Part shown: positions 27,075-35,658 of the stretch, piece after piece | Layout of the letters: the number at the start of each line of letters is the position of its first letter | How positions within the stretch are numbered: the stretch's first letter is position 1 | NCBI GenBank assembly: GCA_900466875.1 | Contig: UBNQ01000037.1 | Location: 21,019-85,018, forward strand | Direction of reading: 5' to 3' | DNA: 64,000 nucleotides | From: Hyphomicrobiales bacterium | GTDB taxonomy: Bacteria > Pseudomonadota > Alphaproteobacteria > Rhizobiales > Rhizobiaceae | Position numbers and translations under genes: made by a program | Notes under the pieces: model-generated | Told to the model about the DNA's origin: nothing | Database searches by the model: none | The model's input: only the letters and a program-made list of their open reading frames with translations

Positions 27075-29417
27075 TTATCTGGGCAGTGCGTAGGCGATCA
27101 CGTAATCGCCCGGCTTGGTGCCGACGGAGCCATGGCCGCCGGCAACGATGACGACGAACTGGCGGCCGTCCTCGACCGCATAGGTCATCGGCGTCGCCTG
27201 CCCGCCGGCCGGAAGCCGCGCTTCCCACAACTGGCGGCCGTTGGTGAGGTTATAGGCGCGCAGATAATCGTCGACCGCGGCACCGAGGAACGCCACGCCG
27301 CCCTTGGTGATCATCGGTCCGCCGATACCGGGCACGCCCACCTTGAACGACAGCGGCAGGGGCGTCATGTCACGCACGGTGCCGTTGCGATGCTTGTAGG
27401 CAATCTCGCCGGTTCGAAGATCCGCACCGGCGACATAACCCCATGGCGGCGCCTGGCAGGGGATTTGCAGCGGTCCGAGGAATGGCCCCATGAACACACC
27501 GTAGGGCGCGCCGTCATTGCGGTTCAGTCCCTGCTCGGATCCCTTTTCATCCTGTCCCTTTGCCGGAATATCGGCGCGCGGCACCAGTTTCGAGGTGAAC
27601 GCGAGATAGGTCGGCATGCCGAACATCACCATCCGCTCGGGATCGACCGCGACCGAACCCCAGTTGAACGTGCCGAAATTGCCCGGATAGACGATCGTGC
27701 CGTTGAGCGAAGGCGGCGTGTACTGGCCCTCATAGTTCATCTGCTCAAGCCGGATGCGGCACACCATCTGGTCGAACATGGTGACGCCCCACATGTCCCG
27801 GCCTTCGAGCGTCCGCGGACGGAAATTGAGCGCCGAAATCGGCTGCGTCGGAGACGCGTGATCCTCGGGGATCGTGCCACCGGGCGCCGGCTGTTCGGTA
27901 ACGGGAATGATCGGCTCGCCGGTGCGTCGGTCAAGCACATAGATATCGCCCTGCTTGGTCGGCCCGACGAGCGCCGGCACGACCGAATTGTCCGACTTGG
28001 TGATGTCGAGCAGCACCGGCTGCGCCGGGACGTCCATGTCCCACAGGTCGTGATGCACCGTCTGGCGCACCCAGCGATCGGCACCGGTATTGATGTCGAG
28101 CGCCACGATCGATGACGAATATTTTTCCACATTTTCCGACCGGCCCATGCCGAGCTGGTCCGGCACCTGGTTGCCGAGCGGGATATAGACGAGGCCGAGT
28201 TCCTCATCGACGGAGAAGACCGACCAGCTGTTCGGCGAGTTGGTCGTATAGGTCTGGCCTTCCGGCAACGGCTGGGTCTGGCCCGGATTGCCCGAATCCC
28301 AGTTCCAGATCAGCTGGCCGGAATTGACGTCGAAGGCGCGGATGACGCCGGACTGTTCCTGCGTCGAATAGTTGTCGTTGACCGCCCCGCCGATGATGAT
28401 CTTGTTGCCGACGATCGCCGGCGGCGAGGTCGAATAATAATAGCCGGCAGGATTGTACCTCATCCCCTTTTCGAGATGCAGCGTGCCGCCTTCGGCAAAG
28501 GACGGGCAAACCTCGCCGTTCTTGGCATCGAGCGCGATCAGGCGGGCATCCGCTGTCGGCAGATAGACGCGTTCGGCGCAAGGGGTGCCGGCTGCGGCCG
28601 CCTGATCCCGGTAATAGCTGACGCCGCGGCAGGTCTGATGCTGCCGGTCGGGGTTCATCCCGGAATTGGCGTCGTATTTCCAGATCTGCTTGCCGCTCGC
28701 GGCATCGAGCGCGATCGCCAGATTGTGCGGCGTGCAGAGATAAAGCGCATTGCCGATCTTCAGCGGCGTCACCTGATAGGTCGTCTCGCCGACATCGTCG
28801 GGCAGCTTCACGTCGCCGGTCTGGTAACGCCAGACCTCCTGGAGTGAGCCGACATTGTCGGCATTGATCTGGTCGAGCGGCGAATAACGCTGGCCATAGG
28901 GCGTGCGGCCGTACTGGTGCCATTCGCCATCCGGCACATTTCCGCCGAGCGCGGGTGCTGCGGCAACCTTCTCTTCCGGCAGATCACCGCTCTGGTCGAG
29001 CGGATCGAAAAACATCGAGACGACGGCGATGACGACGGCAAGCGCCACCGCGACGGCAAGCGGCTTGGCGCTTGCGCCATAACGCGCGCCGGTCGGGCTG
29101 ATGAAACCGAGCGGACGGCGGATCCACGGCGTGAGCAGCCACATGCCCAGCAGAATGATCACTCCGCCGCGCGGGCCGAGCTGCCACCAGTCGAACCCGA
29201 CCTCCCAGATCGCCCAGGCGAGCGAAGCGACGACGATGACCGCATAAAGATGCAGCGCCAGCAGCTTGCGGGCGAAAAGAAGCGCCGCGGTGATAAGAAA
29301 ACCGATCCCGCAGAGAAGGTAATAGGCGCTACCGCCGAGCGAAAGCAGATAGGCCCCGCCGCCCGCAAGCGCGAGCCCCATCAACGCAATGATGATTGCC
29401 GTAATCCGAATAGCCAT
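27075..29417 (-). CDS. gcd: membrane-bound PQQ-dependent glucose dehydrogenase
   Basis: Quinoprotein that oxidises glucose to gluconolactone in the periplasm and passes electrons to ubiquinone; 780 residues. The first 130 residues form five membrane helices, the remainder an eight-bladed quinoprotein propeller (GQRYSPLDQINADNVGSL, LEGRDMWGVTMFDQM, WGSVAVDPERMVMFGMP). The ATG at 29417 is preceded by GAGG six bases away; longer starts at 29423 and 29432 are possible. PQQ-synthesis genes are not present in the window. Length matches E. coli Gcd and rhizobial relatives. Confidence 0.93.
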   Translation of the reverse strand: MAIRITAIIIALMGLALAGGGAYLLSLGGSAYYLLCGIGFLITAALLFARKLLALHLYAVIVVASLAWAIWEVGFDWWQLGPRGGVIILLGMWLLTPWIRRPLGFISPTGARYGASAKPLAVAVALAVVIAVVSMFFDPLDQSGDLPEEKVAAAPALGGNVPDGEWHQYGRTPYGQRYSPLDQINADNVGSLQEVWRYQTGDVKLPDDVGETTYQVTPLKIGNALYLCTPHNLAIALDAASGKQIWKYDANSGMNPDRQHQTCRGVSYYRDQAAAAGTPCAERVYLPTADARLIALDAKNGEVCPSFAEGGTLHLEKGMRYNPAGYYYSTSPPAIVGNKIIIGGAVNDNYSTQEQSGVIRAFDVNSGQLIWNWDSGNPGQTQPLPEGQTYTTNSPNSWSVFSVDEELGLVYIPLGNQVPDQLGMGRSENVEKYSSSIVALDINTGADRWVRQTVHHDLWDMDVPAQPVLLDITKSDNSVVPALVGPTKQGDIYVLDRRTGEPIIPVTEQPAPGGTIPEDHASPTQPISALNFRPRTLEGRDMWGVTMFDQMVCRIRLEQMNYEGQYTPPSLNGTIVYPGNFGTFNWGSVAVDPERMVMFGMPTYLAFTSKLVPRADIPAKGQDEKGSEQGLNRNDGAPYGVFMGPFLGPLQIPCQAPPWGYVAGADLRTGEIAYKHRNGTVRDMTPLPLSFKVGVPGIGGPMITKGGVAFLGAAVDDYLRAYNLTNGRQLWEARLPAGGQATPMTYAVEDGRQFVVIVAGGHGSVGTKPGDYVIAYALPR

Positions 29418-29673
29418 GAACATCCTCGTCATATCTCGAGAAAGCGCCAGAAGACCCTCTGACACCCGCGCCTTGTCGACTTTGGCCATTCGGTGAAAAT
29501 CCGAACCGGTCCGGCGCAAGACGTAAATTAGGGGGAACCGTTGGAAAGGACAGAGGTTGGGCGTTGAAAGCAGCAGGATTGTACCAGCGATGGCAAGGCG
29601 ATCCGGACGACCGCCTTGAAAACCTCATCTCGTCCCTATGTCTCTCCTGACGATCAGGGAGTTTTCATTGAGC

Positions 29674-30399
29674 ATGCCCTATGAACTCTATTACTGGGAC
29701 GGCATCCAGGGCCGTGGAGAATTCATCCGCCTGGCACTGGAAGACGCAGGCGCCAAATATATCGACAAGTGCCGCAGCTCGACCGGCACACAGGTCATGA
29801 TGGAATTTCTCAAAGGCAGCCACGGCCACGATCATATGCCCTTCGCGCCGCCTTTCCTGAAGGACGGCGAACTGGTTGTCTCCCATGTCGCCAACATCCT
29901 TTTCTATCTCGGTCCGAAGCTCGGCCTCGTTCCCGAAGACGAAAAGAGCCGCCTGATCGCCAACGGTCTGCAACTGACCATCACGGACTTCGTCTCCGAA
30001 GCACACGACACCCATCACCCGATCAGCACCGGCGACTATTACGAAGACCAGAAGACCGAGGCGAAAGCCCGCTCGACGGCCTTTATCAAGGACCGCATCC
30101 CGAAATTCCTCGGTTATTTCGAACGCATGTTGTCCACCAGCCCCTCAGACGAAGGCTTCATCCTCGGCAATGGCCTTACCTATGTGGACCTGTCGCTGTT
30201 TCAGGTGATGGAGGGTCTGCATTACGCGTTCCCGAAAGCCATGAAGGCGTCGGAAGGCAGTTATCCGCGGCTCGCGGCGCTTCGCGAGAAAGTTTCGAAA
30301 CGGCCCAATATCGCGGCCTACCTGAAATCGGGGCGTCGCCTGCCGTTCAGCGAGTCCGGGATCTTTCGTCACTATCCCGAACTCGATCTTGGTGACTGA
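29674..30399 (+). CDS. glutathione S-transferase-like protein
   Basis: Cytosolic GST-fold protein of about 241 residues. The N-terminal thioredoxin-like domain begins YELYYWDGIQGRGEFIRLAL with the aromatic residue pattern of sigma/alpha-like GSTs, and the cis-proline region appears as PPFLKDGELVVSHVANILFYL. The helical C-terminal domain is complete (FILGNGLTYVDLSLFQVMEG). The start at 29674 begins the fold directly; an upstream ATG at 29638 is possible. The gene converges on sodC with only two bases between stops. A weak GGAAC-N16-GGTT lies about 115 bases upstream. Confidence 0.85.
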   Translation: MPYELYYWDGIQGRGEFIRLALEDAGAKYIDKCRSSTGTQVMMEFLKGSHGHDHMPFAPPFLKDGELVVSHVANILFYLGPKLGLVPEDEKSRLIANGLQLTITDFVSEAHDTHHPISTGDYYEDQKTEAKARSTAFIKDRIPKFLGYFERMLSTSPSDEGFILGNGLTYVDLSLFQVMEGLHYAFPKAMKASEGSYPRLAALREKVSKRPNIAAYLKSGRRLPFSESGIFRHYPELDLGD

Positions 30400-30401
30400 C
30401 G

Positions 30402-30917
30402 TTATTCGATGACGGCGCAGGCGAGCCGCTTGCCCGCATTGCCGGAAGGCTGGCCGGAATAATCGTCGGGATTGGCATGGATCATCAGTGCCTTGCCCTT
30501 GATGGCGCTGTCGCCATCTTCCAGCGTAACGGCCGTATTGAACACCTGCGCCCTCAGCGTGCCGTCGGCCGGCACATACTGGTTCGGCATGTCGCCGGCA
30601 TGCTGGCCCTTTTCGGTCAGATAACCGTGGTCGGCATTTGTAGGATTGAAGTGACCGCCTGCCGATTCGTGGCCGGTCGTATGATCGCAACTCCCGGTCT
30701 GATGCACGTGGAAGGCAACCCACTGCCCGGCCGGCAAGCCGGTGATTTCGACGGCGATCATCACGCCGGCCTTGGTGCCGGTAAGGTCTGCGGAACCGAT
30801 CTCCTTGCCGTCTGCGCCGACGAAAGTGGCGGCTGCCTTGGAGGCATCCTGGCTCATCGCCATGCCGGGCAGAACGATGGTGCCGGCCGCAAGGGCTGCG
30901 GTGAGAAGATATTTCAT
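30402..30917 (-). CDS. sodC: periplasmic Cu/Zn superoxide dismutase
   Basis: Dismutates superoxide in the periplasm; 171 residues with a signal peptide (MKYLLTAALAAGTIVLPG, cleavage near AMS-QD). Metal ligands are visible in AFHVHQTGSCDHTTGHESAG and HFNPTNADHG. The C-terminal segment AGKRLACAVIE supplies the electrostatic arginine and the disulfide cysteine. AGGAGAACAGC precedes the ATG at 30917. It begins 29 bases after the ECF sigma factor gene on the same strand, so it is probably expressed together with the sigma factor. Confidence 0.95.
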   Translation of the reverse strand: MKYLLTAALAAGTIVLPGMAMSQDASKAAATFVGADGKEIGSADLTGTKAGVMIAVEITGLPAGQWVAFHVHQTGSCDHTTGHESAGGHFNPTNADHGYLTEKGQHAGDMPNQYVPADGTLRAQVFNTAVTLEDGDSAIKGKALMIHANPDDYSGQPSGNAGKRLACAVIE

Positions 30918-30946
30918 GCTGTTCTCCTGATTTATGAAGCGGGACG

Positions 30947-31453
30947 TCAGCCCGCTTCCTCCCCAAGTTCCTGCAGAATCTGGTGGCGCGCCCGGTTGAG
31001 CCGGCTCTTCACCGTGCCCACCGCGCAATCGCAGATGACAGCCGTCGCCTCGTAACTTTCCCCGAGGATCGCCACCAGCGTCAGCACCTCGCGGTAATGC
31101 GGCGGAAGCTTCTGCAACGCGCGCTGCACCTCGCGTGCCCGTGCTGCCATCTCTTGGGATGCTGCAATCGGCGTATCGCCCGAGACGTTTTCCTCCAGGC
31201 CCGGCGCTTCGCGACCGAGAATTTTGGAGCGTGTATAGAAGGTGTTGCGCATGATCGTGAAAAGCCACGACTTGAGCTTCGTGCCGCGCTCGAACTTGTC
31301 GAGATTGGCGAGCGCCTTCATCAAGGTTTCCTGCACCAGATCGTCCGCATCCGAAGGGTTGCGGCAGAAGGTTCGGGCAAATGCGCGAAGAGCCGGTATC
31401 AGCCTGACGATATCTTGACGAGCAGGGTCACCGTTCAACTGTGGGTCAGACAC
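30947..31453 (-). CDS. EcfG-like ECF sigma factor
   Basis: RNA polymerase sigma factor of 168 residues of the general-stress (EcfG/ECF15) type. Region 2 reads ADDLVQETLMKAL and KSWLFTIMRNTFYTR; region 4 reads AVGTVKSRLNRARHQIL. The start is a GTG at 31453 with a GGAGAGG ribosome binding site. A perfect GGAAC-N17-CGTT promoter lies 48 bases upstream on the same strand, implying autoregulation. sodC follows directly, and a NepR-like gene sits 600 bases to the right. No PhyR-type response regulator is in the window, so this may be a secondary EcfG paralogue; that is inference. Confidence 0.88.
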   Translation of the reverse strand: MSDPQLNGDPARQDIVRLIPALRAFARTFCRNPSDADDLVQETLMKALANLDKFERGTKLKSWLFTIMRNTFYTRSKILGREAPGLEENVSGDTPIAASQEMAARAREVQRALQKLPPHYREVLTLVAILGESYEATAVICDCAVGTVKSRLNRARHQILQELGEEAG

Positions 31454-31500
31454 CGTTGTCTACCTCTCCTTACTCTTCATGGCTGAATTGACGGGTGGCA

Positions 31501-31526
31501 AACGCATGCATTCGCGATTTGGTTCC
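31501..31526 (-). promoter_or_regulatory. EcfG-type promoter of the sigma factor gene (exact)
   Basis: On the minus strand GGAAC (31526-31522), a 17-base spacer and CGTT (31504-31501). It matches the general-stress consensus GGAAC-N16/17-CGTT exactly and faces the sigma factor start at 31453. Confidence 0.85.
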
Positions 31527-31555
31527 GAAAACCCGAGCCCCCATTTCATCCACTC

Positions 31556-31581
31556 GGAACAAAGGCTGTGAGCCACCCGTT
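31556..31581 (+). promoter_or_regulatory. EcfG-type promoter of the small acidic protein gene (exact)
   Basis: GGAAC (31556-31560), a 17-base spacer and CGTT (31578-31581), 39 bases before the ATG at 31621. It is arranged back to back with the sigma factor promoter, 30 bases apart. Confidence 0.85.
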
Positions 31582-31608
31582 TTGTCTCCCGAAGCAAGAT
31601 GAAGATGA

Positions 31609-31827
<219 letters not shown>

Positions 31828-31843
31828 ATTCACCCAGATGTTG

Positions 31844-31882
31844 AATAGACGGTTCGCCACGCGGACCGTCTATTATTTTTGT
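31844..31882 (+). terminator. intrinsic terminator after the small acidic protein gene
   Basis: Perfect 10-base arms AATAGACGGT (31844-31853) and ACCGTCTATT (31865-31874), followed by ATTTTTGTTT. It lies 17 bases after the stop codon and separates this unit from the NepR-like gene. Confidence 0.85.
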
Positions 31883-32017
31883 TTGTATTCATCTGTGACA
31901 TTTTCGGGATTTCCGAAGAGGTCGGTATTGCTGTATGGAAATCTAATGGAAGCTCCGGGCGCGGTCGCCGTGTTTCAGGTTCGGTACCGTATGGTGAAGG
32001 TCGCATCAGAGGTCGGG

Positions 32018-32188
32018 ATGACGAAAGAAAATGCTCAGCTCGATGAGCGGGAGGCACGAATGGGGCGCCGCGTAACTGGCAAGGTCTCGGTTCTGCTGAC
32101 GGAGATCGAAAAGGAAGAAGTTCCCGATCGCCTGCTGGAGCTCGCCCGCAAACTGCAGACTGCCCTCAACGAAAAACTTGAGCGCTAG
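32018..32188 (+). CDS. NepR-like anti-sigma factor (small)
   Basis: Protein of 56 residues ending in LLTEIEKEEVPDRLLELARK, which follows the NepR pattern of a helix, a short EPVPD-type turn and a second helix. NepR binds and blocks EcfG sigma factors until phosphorylated PhyR removes it. The N-terminal part is hydrophilic and disordered as in known NepR proteins. The ATG at 32018 has a GAGG site upstream; one at 31991 is possible. No EcfG-type promoter was found for it, unlike its neighbours. Identification rests on this short region and gene context, so it is likely but not certain. Confidence 0.65.
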   Translation: MTKENAQLDEREARMGRRVTGKVSVLLTEIEKEEVPDRLLELARKLQTALNEKLER

Positions 32189-32251
32189 GCCGGCTTTTCC
32201 AGCCAGGTCGAGGCACGGCCTCCGGACAATTGTCCGCAACCGTACAGAACC

Positions 32252-32277
32252 GGAACCATCGTCATCGTCCCACGGTT
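32252..32277 (+). promoter_or_regulatory. EcfG-type promoter of the DUF892 gene (one mismatch)
   Basis: GGAAC (32252-32256), 17-base spacer and GGTT (32274-32277), 46 bases before the ATG at 32324. Confidence 0.6.
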
Positions 32278-32323
32278 AGACGCCTGCAATCGTCAATCCG
32301 ACAATTGATAGGGAGAAACCACG

Positions 32324-32824
32324 ATGGCGACGTCAAAGACGCTGGACGACCTTTTCTACGAGACCCTCAAGGACATCTATTACGCCGAAAGGCAGATCGT
32401 GAAGGCGTTGCCGAAAATGGCGCGCGGCGCCCAGGATCCGAAGCTGAAAGCCACCTTTGAGACCCACAGGGAACAGACCGAAGGCCAGATCGAACGCCTG
32501 AAGCAGGTCTTCGAAATCCTCGGCAAGCGCGCACAGGGCAAGACCTGCGACGCGATCGAAGGCATTCTTTCCGAAGGCGAGGAAATTCTGGAGGAATTCA
32601 AGGGCACGCCAGCTCTCGACGCCGGCCTACTCGCCGCCGCTCAGGCTGTCGAGCATTACGAGATCAGCCGATATGGCACACTTCGTGCGTGGGCGCTGCA
32701 GCTTGGCCTAAAGGATGCGGCAAAGCTTCTCGACGAAACGTTGCAGGAAGAATCGAAAACTGACGAGCTGCTGACCGATCTTGCCGAAAGCGCCGTCAAT
32801 ATCGCTGCCAAGAAGGCGGCCTGA
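32324..32824 (+). CDS. DUF892 / YciF-type ferritin-like protein
   Basis: Protein of 166 residues with the four-helix ferritin-like fold of the YciE/YciF family, associated with stress and stationary phase. Helix signatures are LDDLFYETLKDIYYAERQI, KATFETHREQTEGQIERL and QAVEHYEISRYGTLRAWA, with Glu and His at possible di-iron positions. It starts after GATAGGGAGAAACCACG and has an EcfG-like promoter. A convergent terminator follows. A second, more divergent member lies at 62707-63213. Confidence 0.92.
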   Translation: MATSKTLDDLFYETLKDIYYAERQIVKALPKMARGAQDPKLKATFETHREQTEGQIERLKQVFEILGKRAQGKTCDAIEGILSEGEEILEEFKGTPALDAGLLAAAQAVEHYEISRYGTLRAWALQLGLKDAAKLLDETLQEESKTDELLTDLAESAVNIAAKKAA

Positions 32825-32845
32825 TACCGCAACCGTTTGAAAGAT

Positions 32846-32869
32846 AAAGCCCGGATCGCTCCGGGCTTT
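32846..32869. terminator. bidirectional terminator
   Basis: AAAGCCCGGA (32846-32855) pairs perfectly with TCCGGGCTTT (32860-32869) around a 4-base loop. It lies between the stops of the DUF892 gene and the convergent small gene ending at 32878 and serves both. Confidence 0.85.
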
Positions 32870-32877
32870 ATAACGTG

Positions 32878-33129
32878 TCAGCGATAGGCGATCGGTCCTA
32901 TCCCCGTACCGGGGGGCTGCATCGCAGCGGCGATCTCGATCGGCAGCATGTTGCCGTTGAGCGCCTGGCATCTGAAGACGCGACTGTCGCGTCCGCCACG
33001 TGTGGCGAGATGCGTGCGGGCGGCATCAAGAGCCAATTCGTAACTGTGATAGAATGACGCGGATTGAACGCCATCGATGACATAGACCCATCCGGTCGCA
33101 TGAGGCATTATATCGCAGTAGTTGTGCAT
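32878..33129 (-). CDS. small hypothetical stress protein
   Basis: Protein of 83 residues: HATGWVYVIDGVQSASFYHS followed by YELALDAARTHLATRG. This resembles DUF2188-like proteins that carry a short beta-hairpin and helix, but the match is weak. It has no signal or membrane segment. AAGGAG precedes the ATG at 33129, and an EcfG-type promoter lies 25 bases upstream. Confidence 0.75.
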   Translation of the reverse strand: MHNYCDIMPHATGWVYVIDGVQSASFYHSYELALDAARTHLATRGGRDSRVFRCQALNGNMLPIEIAAAMQPPGTGIGPIAYR

Positions 33130-33153
33130 GACGAGTCTCCTTCCCGGCACCGG

Positions 33154-33178
33154 AACTGAGCAGACACGCAAAAGTTCC
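33154..33178 (-). promoter_or_regulatory. EcfG-type promoter, nearly palindromic (one mismatch)
   Basis: On the minus strand GGAAC (33178-33174), 16-base spacer and AGTT (33157-33154), ahead of the gene starting at 33129. The same bases read on the plus strand also give GGAAC-N16-AGTT (33152-33176), so the site could fire both ways. Confidence 0.6.
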
Positions 33179-33252
33179 GCCGCTTCGGGAAGATTTTTTA
33201 TTCATAAAACTGCAGCGTTCTCACGCGACATTGCAGTTTTTAACATTTCTTC

Positions 33253-33277
33253 GGAACTTATCTGCAGCGCATGAGTT
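33253..33277 (+). promoter_or_regulatory. EcfG-type promoter of the DUF2934 gene (one mismatch)
   Basis: GGAAC (33253-33257), 16-base spacer and AGTT (33274-33277), 26 bases before the ATG at 33304. Confidence 0.6.
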
Positions 33278-33303
33278 AGGCGATTTGGGCAATGGAGACG
33301 ATG

Positions 33304-33696
33304 ATGGCGGCTTCTCAGGAAAACTGGATCAAGCACAGAGCGTACGAATTGTGGGAGCAGGAAGGTTATCCTTCCGGCAAGGATACCGAGCATTGGGAAC
33401 GCGCAAAGCTGGAATATGCGGCGCTCAAACCCACGGCTTCGGAAACTGAAGCGCCCAAGCGCGGCGCAGCGGCCGCGAAGCAGATGGCCGCTTCTGCCAA
33501 ACCGGCCAAAAACGGAGCGACCAAGACAGTCGCGGCCGAAAAGGCAACAAAGACGGCTGCCCCCAAGGTAGCCAAAAAGGCCGACAAGCCCTCAGCGGCA
33601 GCCAAGGCCAACGGCCAGCAGAAAGTTCCCGCTGCCGCAGCTGCGGTAAAGCCGGAGCAAACCAAGAAGCGGCCGAATAAAGCAGCCGCCGAATAG
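33304..33696 (+). CDS. DUF2934 protein with Lys/Ala-rich tail
   Basis: Protein of 130 residues. The first 35 form the DUF2934 motif (IKHRAYELWEQEGYPSGK then HWERAKLEY), a short conserved helix-turn unit of unknown function common in rhizobia. The remaining 95 residues are a low-complexity Lys/Ala/Pro tail resembling histone H1 or DNA-condensing tails. GGAG lies six bases before the ATG at 33304. With its EcfG-type promoter it may compact or protect DNA in stress; this is inference from composition. Confidence 0.8.
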   Translation: MAASQENWIKHRAYELWEQEGYPSGKDTEHWERAKLEYAALKPTASETEAPKRGAAAAKQMAASAKPAKNGATKTVAAEKATKTAAPKVAKKADKPSAAAKANGQQKVPAAAAAVKPEQTKKRPNKAAAE

Positions 33697-34039
33697 GCTC
33701 AAACTTCCGAGCCGACCTTTTTAACGTGAACGATACAGTAACCGGCGACTCTGTCGCCGGGCAATTCTCTTTGTATGTTGTATGGATGAAAGACATGGGC
33801 TCGACGACCGGGATAAACGCAGTTTTCGACAAACCGTCCGACCGGAATGACCGTCAGCGCCATCGATCTCCCAAACACAAAGCGACAGTCGGCAAGATAG
33901 CGTCCCCTGATCACGTGATCTTGCGGGAGACAAGCCGATGAGCGCTTACGTTTCCATCGAACCGCAGAATAATCTCTATCCCCGACGGAGGAATCGCGTA
34001 GGCTTGGGTTCTGTCGCGGCCCAGGGGGAAAGTGCCAAG
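33697..34039. other. intergenic region upstream of glgA, no gene supported
   Basis: Short frames exist on both strands (for example 33726-33941 plus and 33699-33914 minus) but lack ribosome binding sites and family features, and their codon use is weak. No clear promoter was found for glgA. Confidence 0.45.
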
Positions 34040-35515
34040 ATGAAGATATTGTCCGTTACGTCGGAAATCTACCCGCTGATAAAGACCGGCGGACTGGCTG
34101 ACGTGACCGGTTCTCTTCCCAAGGCGCTTGCGCCGTTGGGAATCGAGACCACATCGCTTGTGCCCGGCTACCCCAAGGTGTTGGAGCAACTCGGACAGGC
34201 TACTACGCTGATGGAGTTCGAAGACCTGCTGGGTGAGCGCGCCACGCTTCGCCATGCCCATGTGGAAGGTCTCGATCTTCTCGTTCTGGATGCTCCCACC
34301 CTCTACGATCGTCCTGGCGGCCCCTATGTCGATCAGCACGGCAAGGACCATCCGGACAACTGGAAACGGTTTGCCGTCCTTTCGCTGGCCGCGGCCGAGA
34401 TTGCTGCAGGCGCGTTGCCCGGCTGGGTGCCCGACCTCGTGCACACGCACGACTGGCAGTCGGCGATGACCTCGGTCTATATGCGCCGCAGCGGTTGCAT
34501 GACCCCGGTCGTCATCACCATTCACAACATCGCCTTCCAGGGCCAGTATTCCGCCGACCTGTTGCCGTTTCTCGGGCTGCCGCCGGAAGCCTATTCGATC
34601 GACCAGCTCGAATATTTCGGCGATATCAGCTTCCTGAAAGGCGGGCTGCAGACAGCCGACGTGATCACCACCGTCAGCCCGACCTATGCCCGCGAAATCC
34701 TGACGCCGCGATTCGGCATGGGGCTGAACGGCGTGCTCAACGAGCGGGTGGAAATCTTGCGCGGCATCGTCAACGGGATCGATCTGGATGTCTGGGACCC
34801 GGCGACCGACGAGTTTCTGCCCCAGACCTTCGATATCAACACCCTGCGTCGCAAGCGCGAAAACAGGCAGCCGCTGCTCGACCGTTTCGGCCTCGACTCC
34901 GATGACAGAGGCCCGATCTTCGCCGCCATCAGCCGCATCACCTGGCAGAAGGGCATCGACATGCTGGCCGATACCGCCGATGAGGTGATCCATAACGGCG
35001 GACGCATCATCATCGTCGGCCAGGGCGATCACGCGATCGAGCAGTCGCTCCTGGAAACGGCATCCCGTTATCCCGGCCGCATGGCAGTCCATATCGGCTA
35101 TGACGAGCCGACTGCCCATCTCGTTCAGGGTGGTGCCGACGCGATCGTCCAGCCCTCCCGTTTCGAGCCCTGCGGCCTCACCCAGCTTTATGCCCTGCGC
35201 TACGGCTGCGTCCCGGTGGTCTCGCGCACCGGCGGGCTTTCGGAGACCATCATCGACGCCAACGATGCGGCCATGTCCGCCCGCGTTGCGACAGGCTTCC
35301 AATTCCATCCGGTCACCACCAACGGCCTGCGACTGGCGCTGCGCCGAGCGCTTCACGCGTATGAACAGCCGAAAATGTGGGCGCGGCTGCAGAACCAGGG
35401 CATGAAGACGAAGTTTTCATGGGAACGCAGCGGCCAGCAATATGCCTCCGTCTACCGCAGCCTCGTCCAGAAAGCATCGCCGACCACGGGATTAAGACGG
35501 CTGAAATTCTGGTGA
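34040..35515 (+). CDS. glgA: glycogen synthase (ADP-glucose type)
   Basis: Extends glycogen from ADP-glucose; 491 residues of GT5 family. The donor-binding segment [20 protein letters not shown] is at the N-terminus, and the second domain holds [14 protein letters not shown] and the catalytic [18 protein letters not shown]. The ATG at 34040 begins the family N-terminus MKILSVTSE with an AGGGGGA site ten bases upstream. The other glycogen genes (glgB, glgC, glgP) are not adjacent, unlike in the usual operon, though glgX is 1.3 kb away and convergent with an intervening gene. Confidence 0.94.
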   Translation: MKILSVTSEIYPLIKTGGLADVTGSLPKALAPLGIETTSLVPGYPKVLEQLGQATTLMEFEDLLGERATLRHAHVEGLDLLVLDAPTLYDRPGGPYVDQHGKDHPDNWKRFAVLSLAAAEIAAGALPGWVPDLVHTHDWQSAMTSVYMRRSGCMTPVVITIHNIAFQGQYSADLLPFLGLPPEAYSIDQLEYFGDISFLKGGLQTADVITTVSPTYAREILTPRFGMGLNGVLNERVEILRGIVNGIDLDVWDPATDEFLPQTFDINTLRRKRENRQPLLDRFGLDSDDRGPIFAAISRITWQKGIDMLADTADEVIHNGGRIIIVGQGDHAIEQSLLETASRYPGRMAVHIGYDEPTAHLVQGGADAIVQPSRFEPCGLTQLYALRYGCVPVVSRTGGLSETIIDANDAAMSARVATGFQFHPVTTNGLRLALRRALHAYEQPKMWARLQNQGMKTKFSWERSGQQYASVYRSLVQKASPTTGLRRLKFW

Positions 35516-35612
35516 CATCAGGGATGTAAAGAAATTCTTCCCGTTTTAATAACTGTCGCACGCTTGCAATCTTAACCTTAGAAACACCCTGCCAATACAA
35601 CCGCTTGACGAG

Positions 35613-35625
35613 ATACGTGCCGTAA
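35613..35625. promoter_or_regulatory. near-copy of the TetR/RidA operator upstream of the HsdR-N gene
   Basis: ATACGTGCCGTAA differs by one base from the middle operator at 13383-13395 (ATACGTGCCGTAT). Both sit just downstream of a CTTGAC sequence that could be a -35 element. It lies 34 bases before the ATG at 35659. Confidence 0.45.
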
Positions 35626-35658
35626 GTCACCTTCACACGGTAAACGGGTGGGGATTAC

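Noticed and set aside
29534-29558. GGAAC-N16-GGTT upstream of the GST gene
   Set aside because: One mismatch and about 115 bases from the start codon; too far and too weak to list as a promoter.
33699-33914. 71-codon minus-strand frame between the DUF2934 and glgA genes
   Set aside because: GTG start without a ribosome binding site, weak codon bias and no clear family; a faint PilZ-like impression was not strong enough to report.
33726-33941. 71-codon plus-strand frame in the same gap
   Set aside because: No ribosome binding site, no family pattern, and its codon use is poor.
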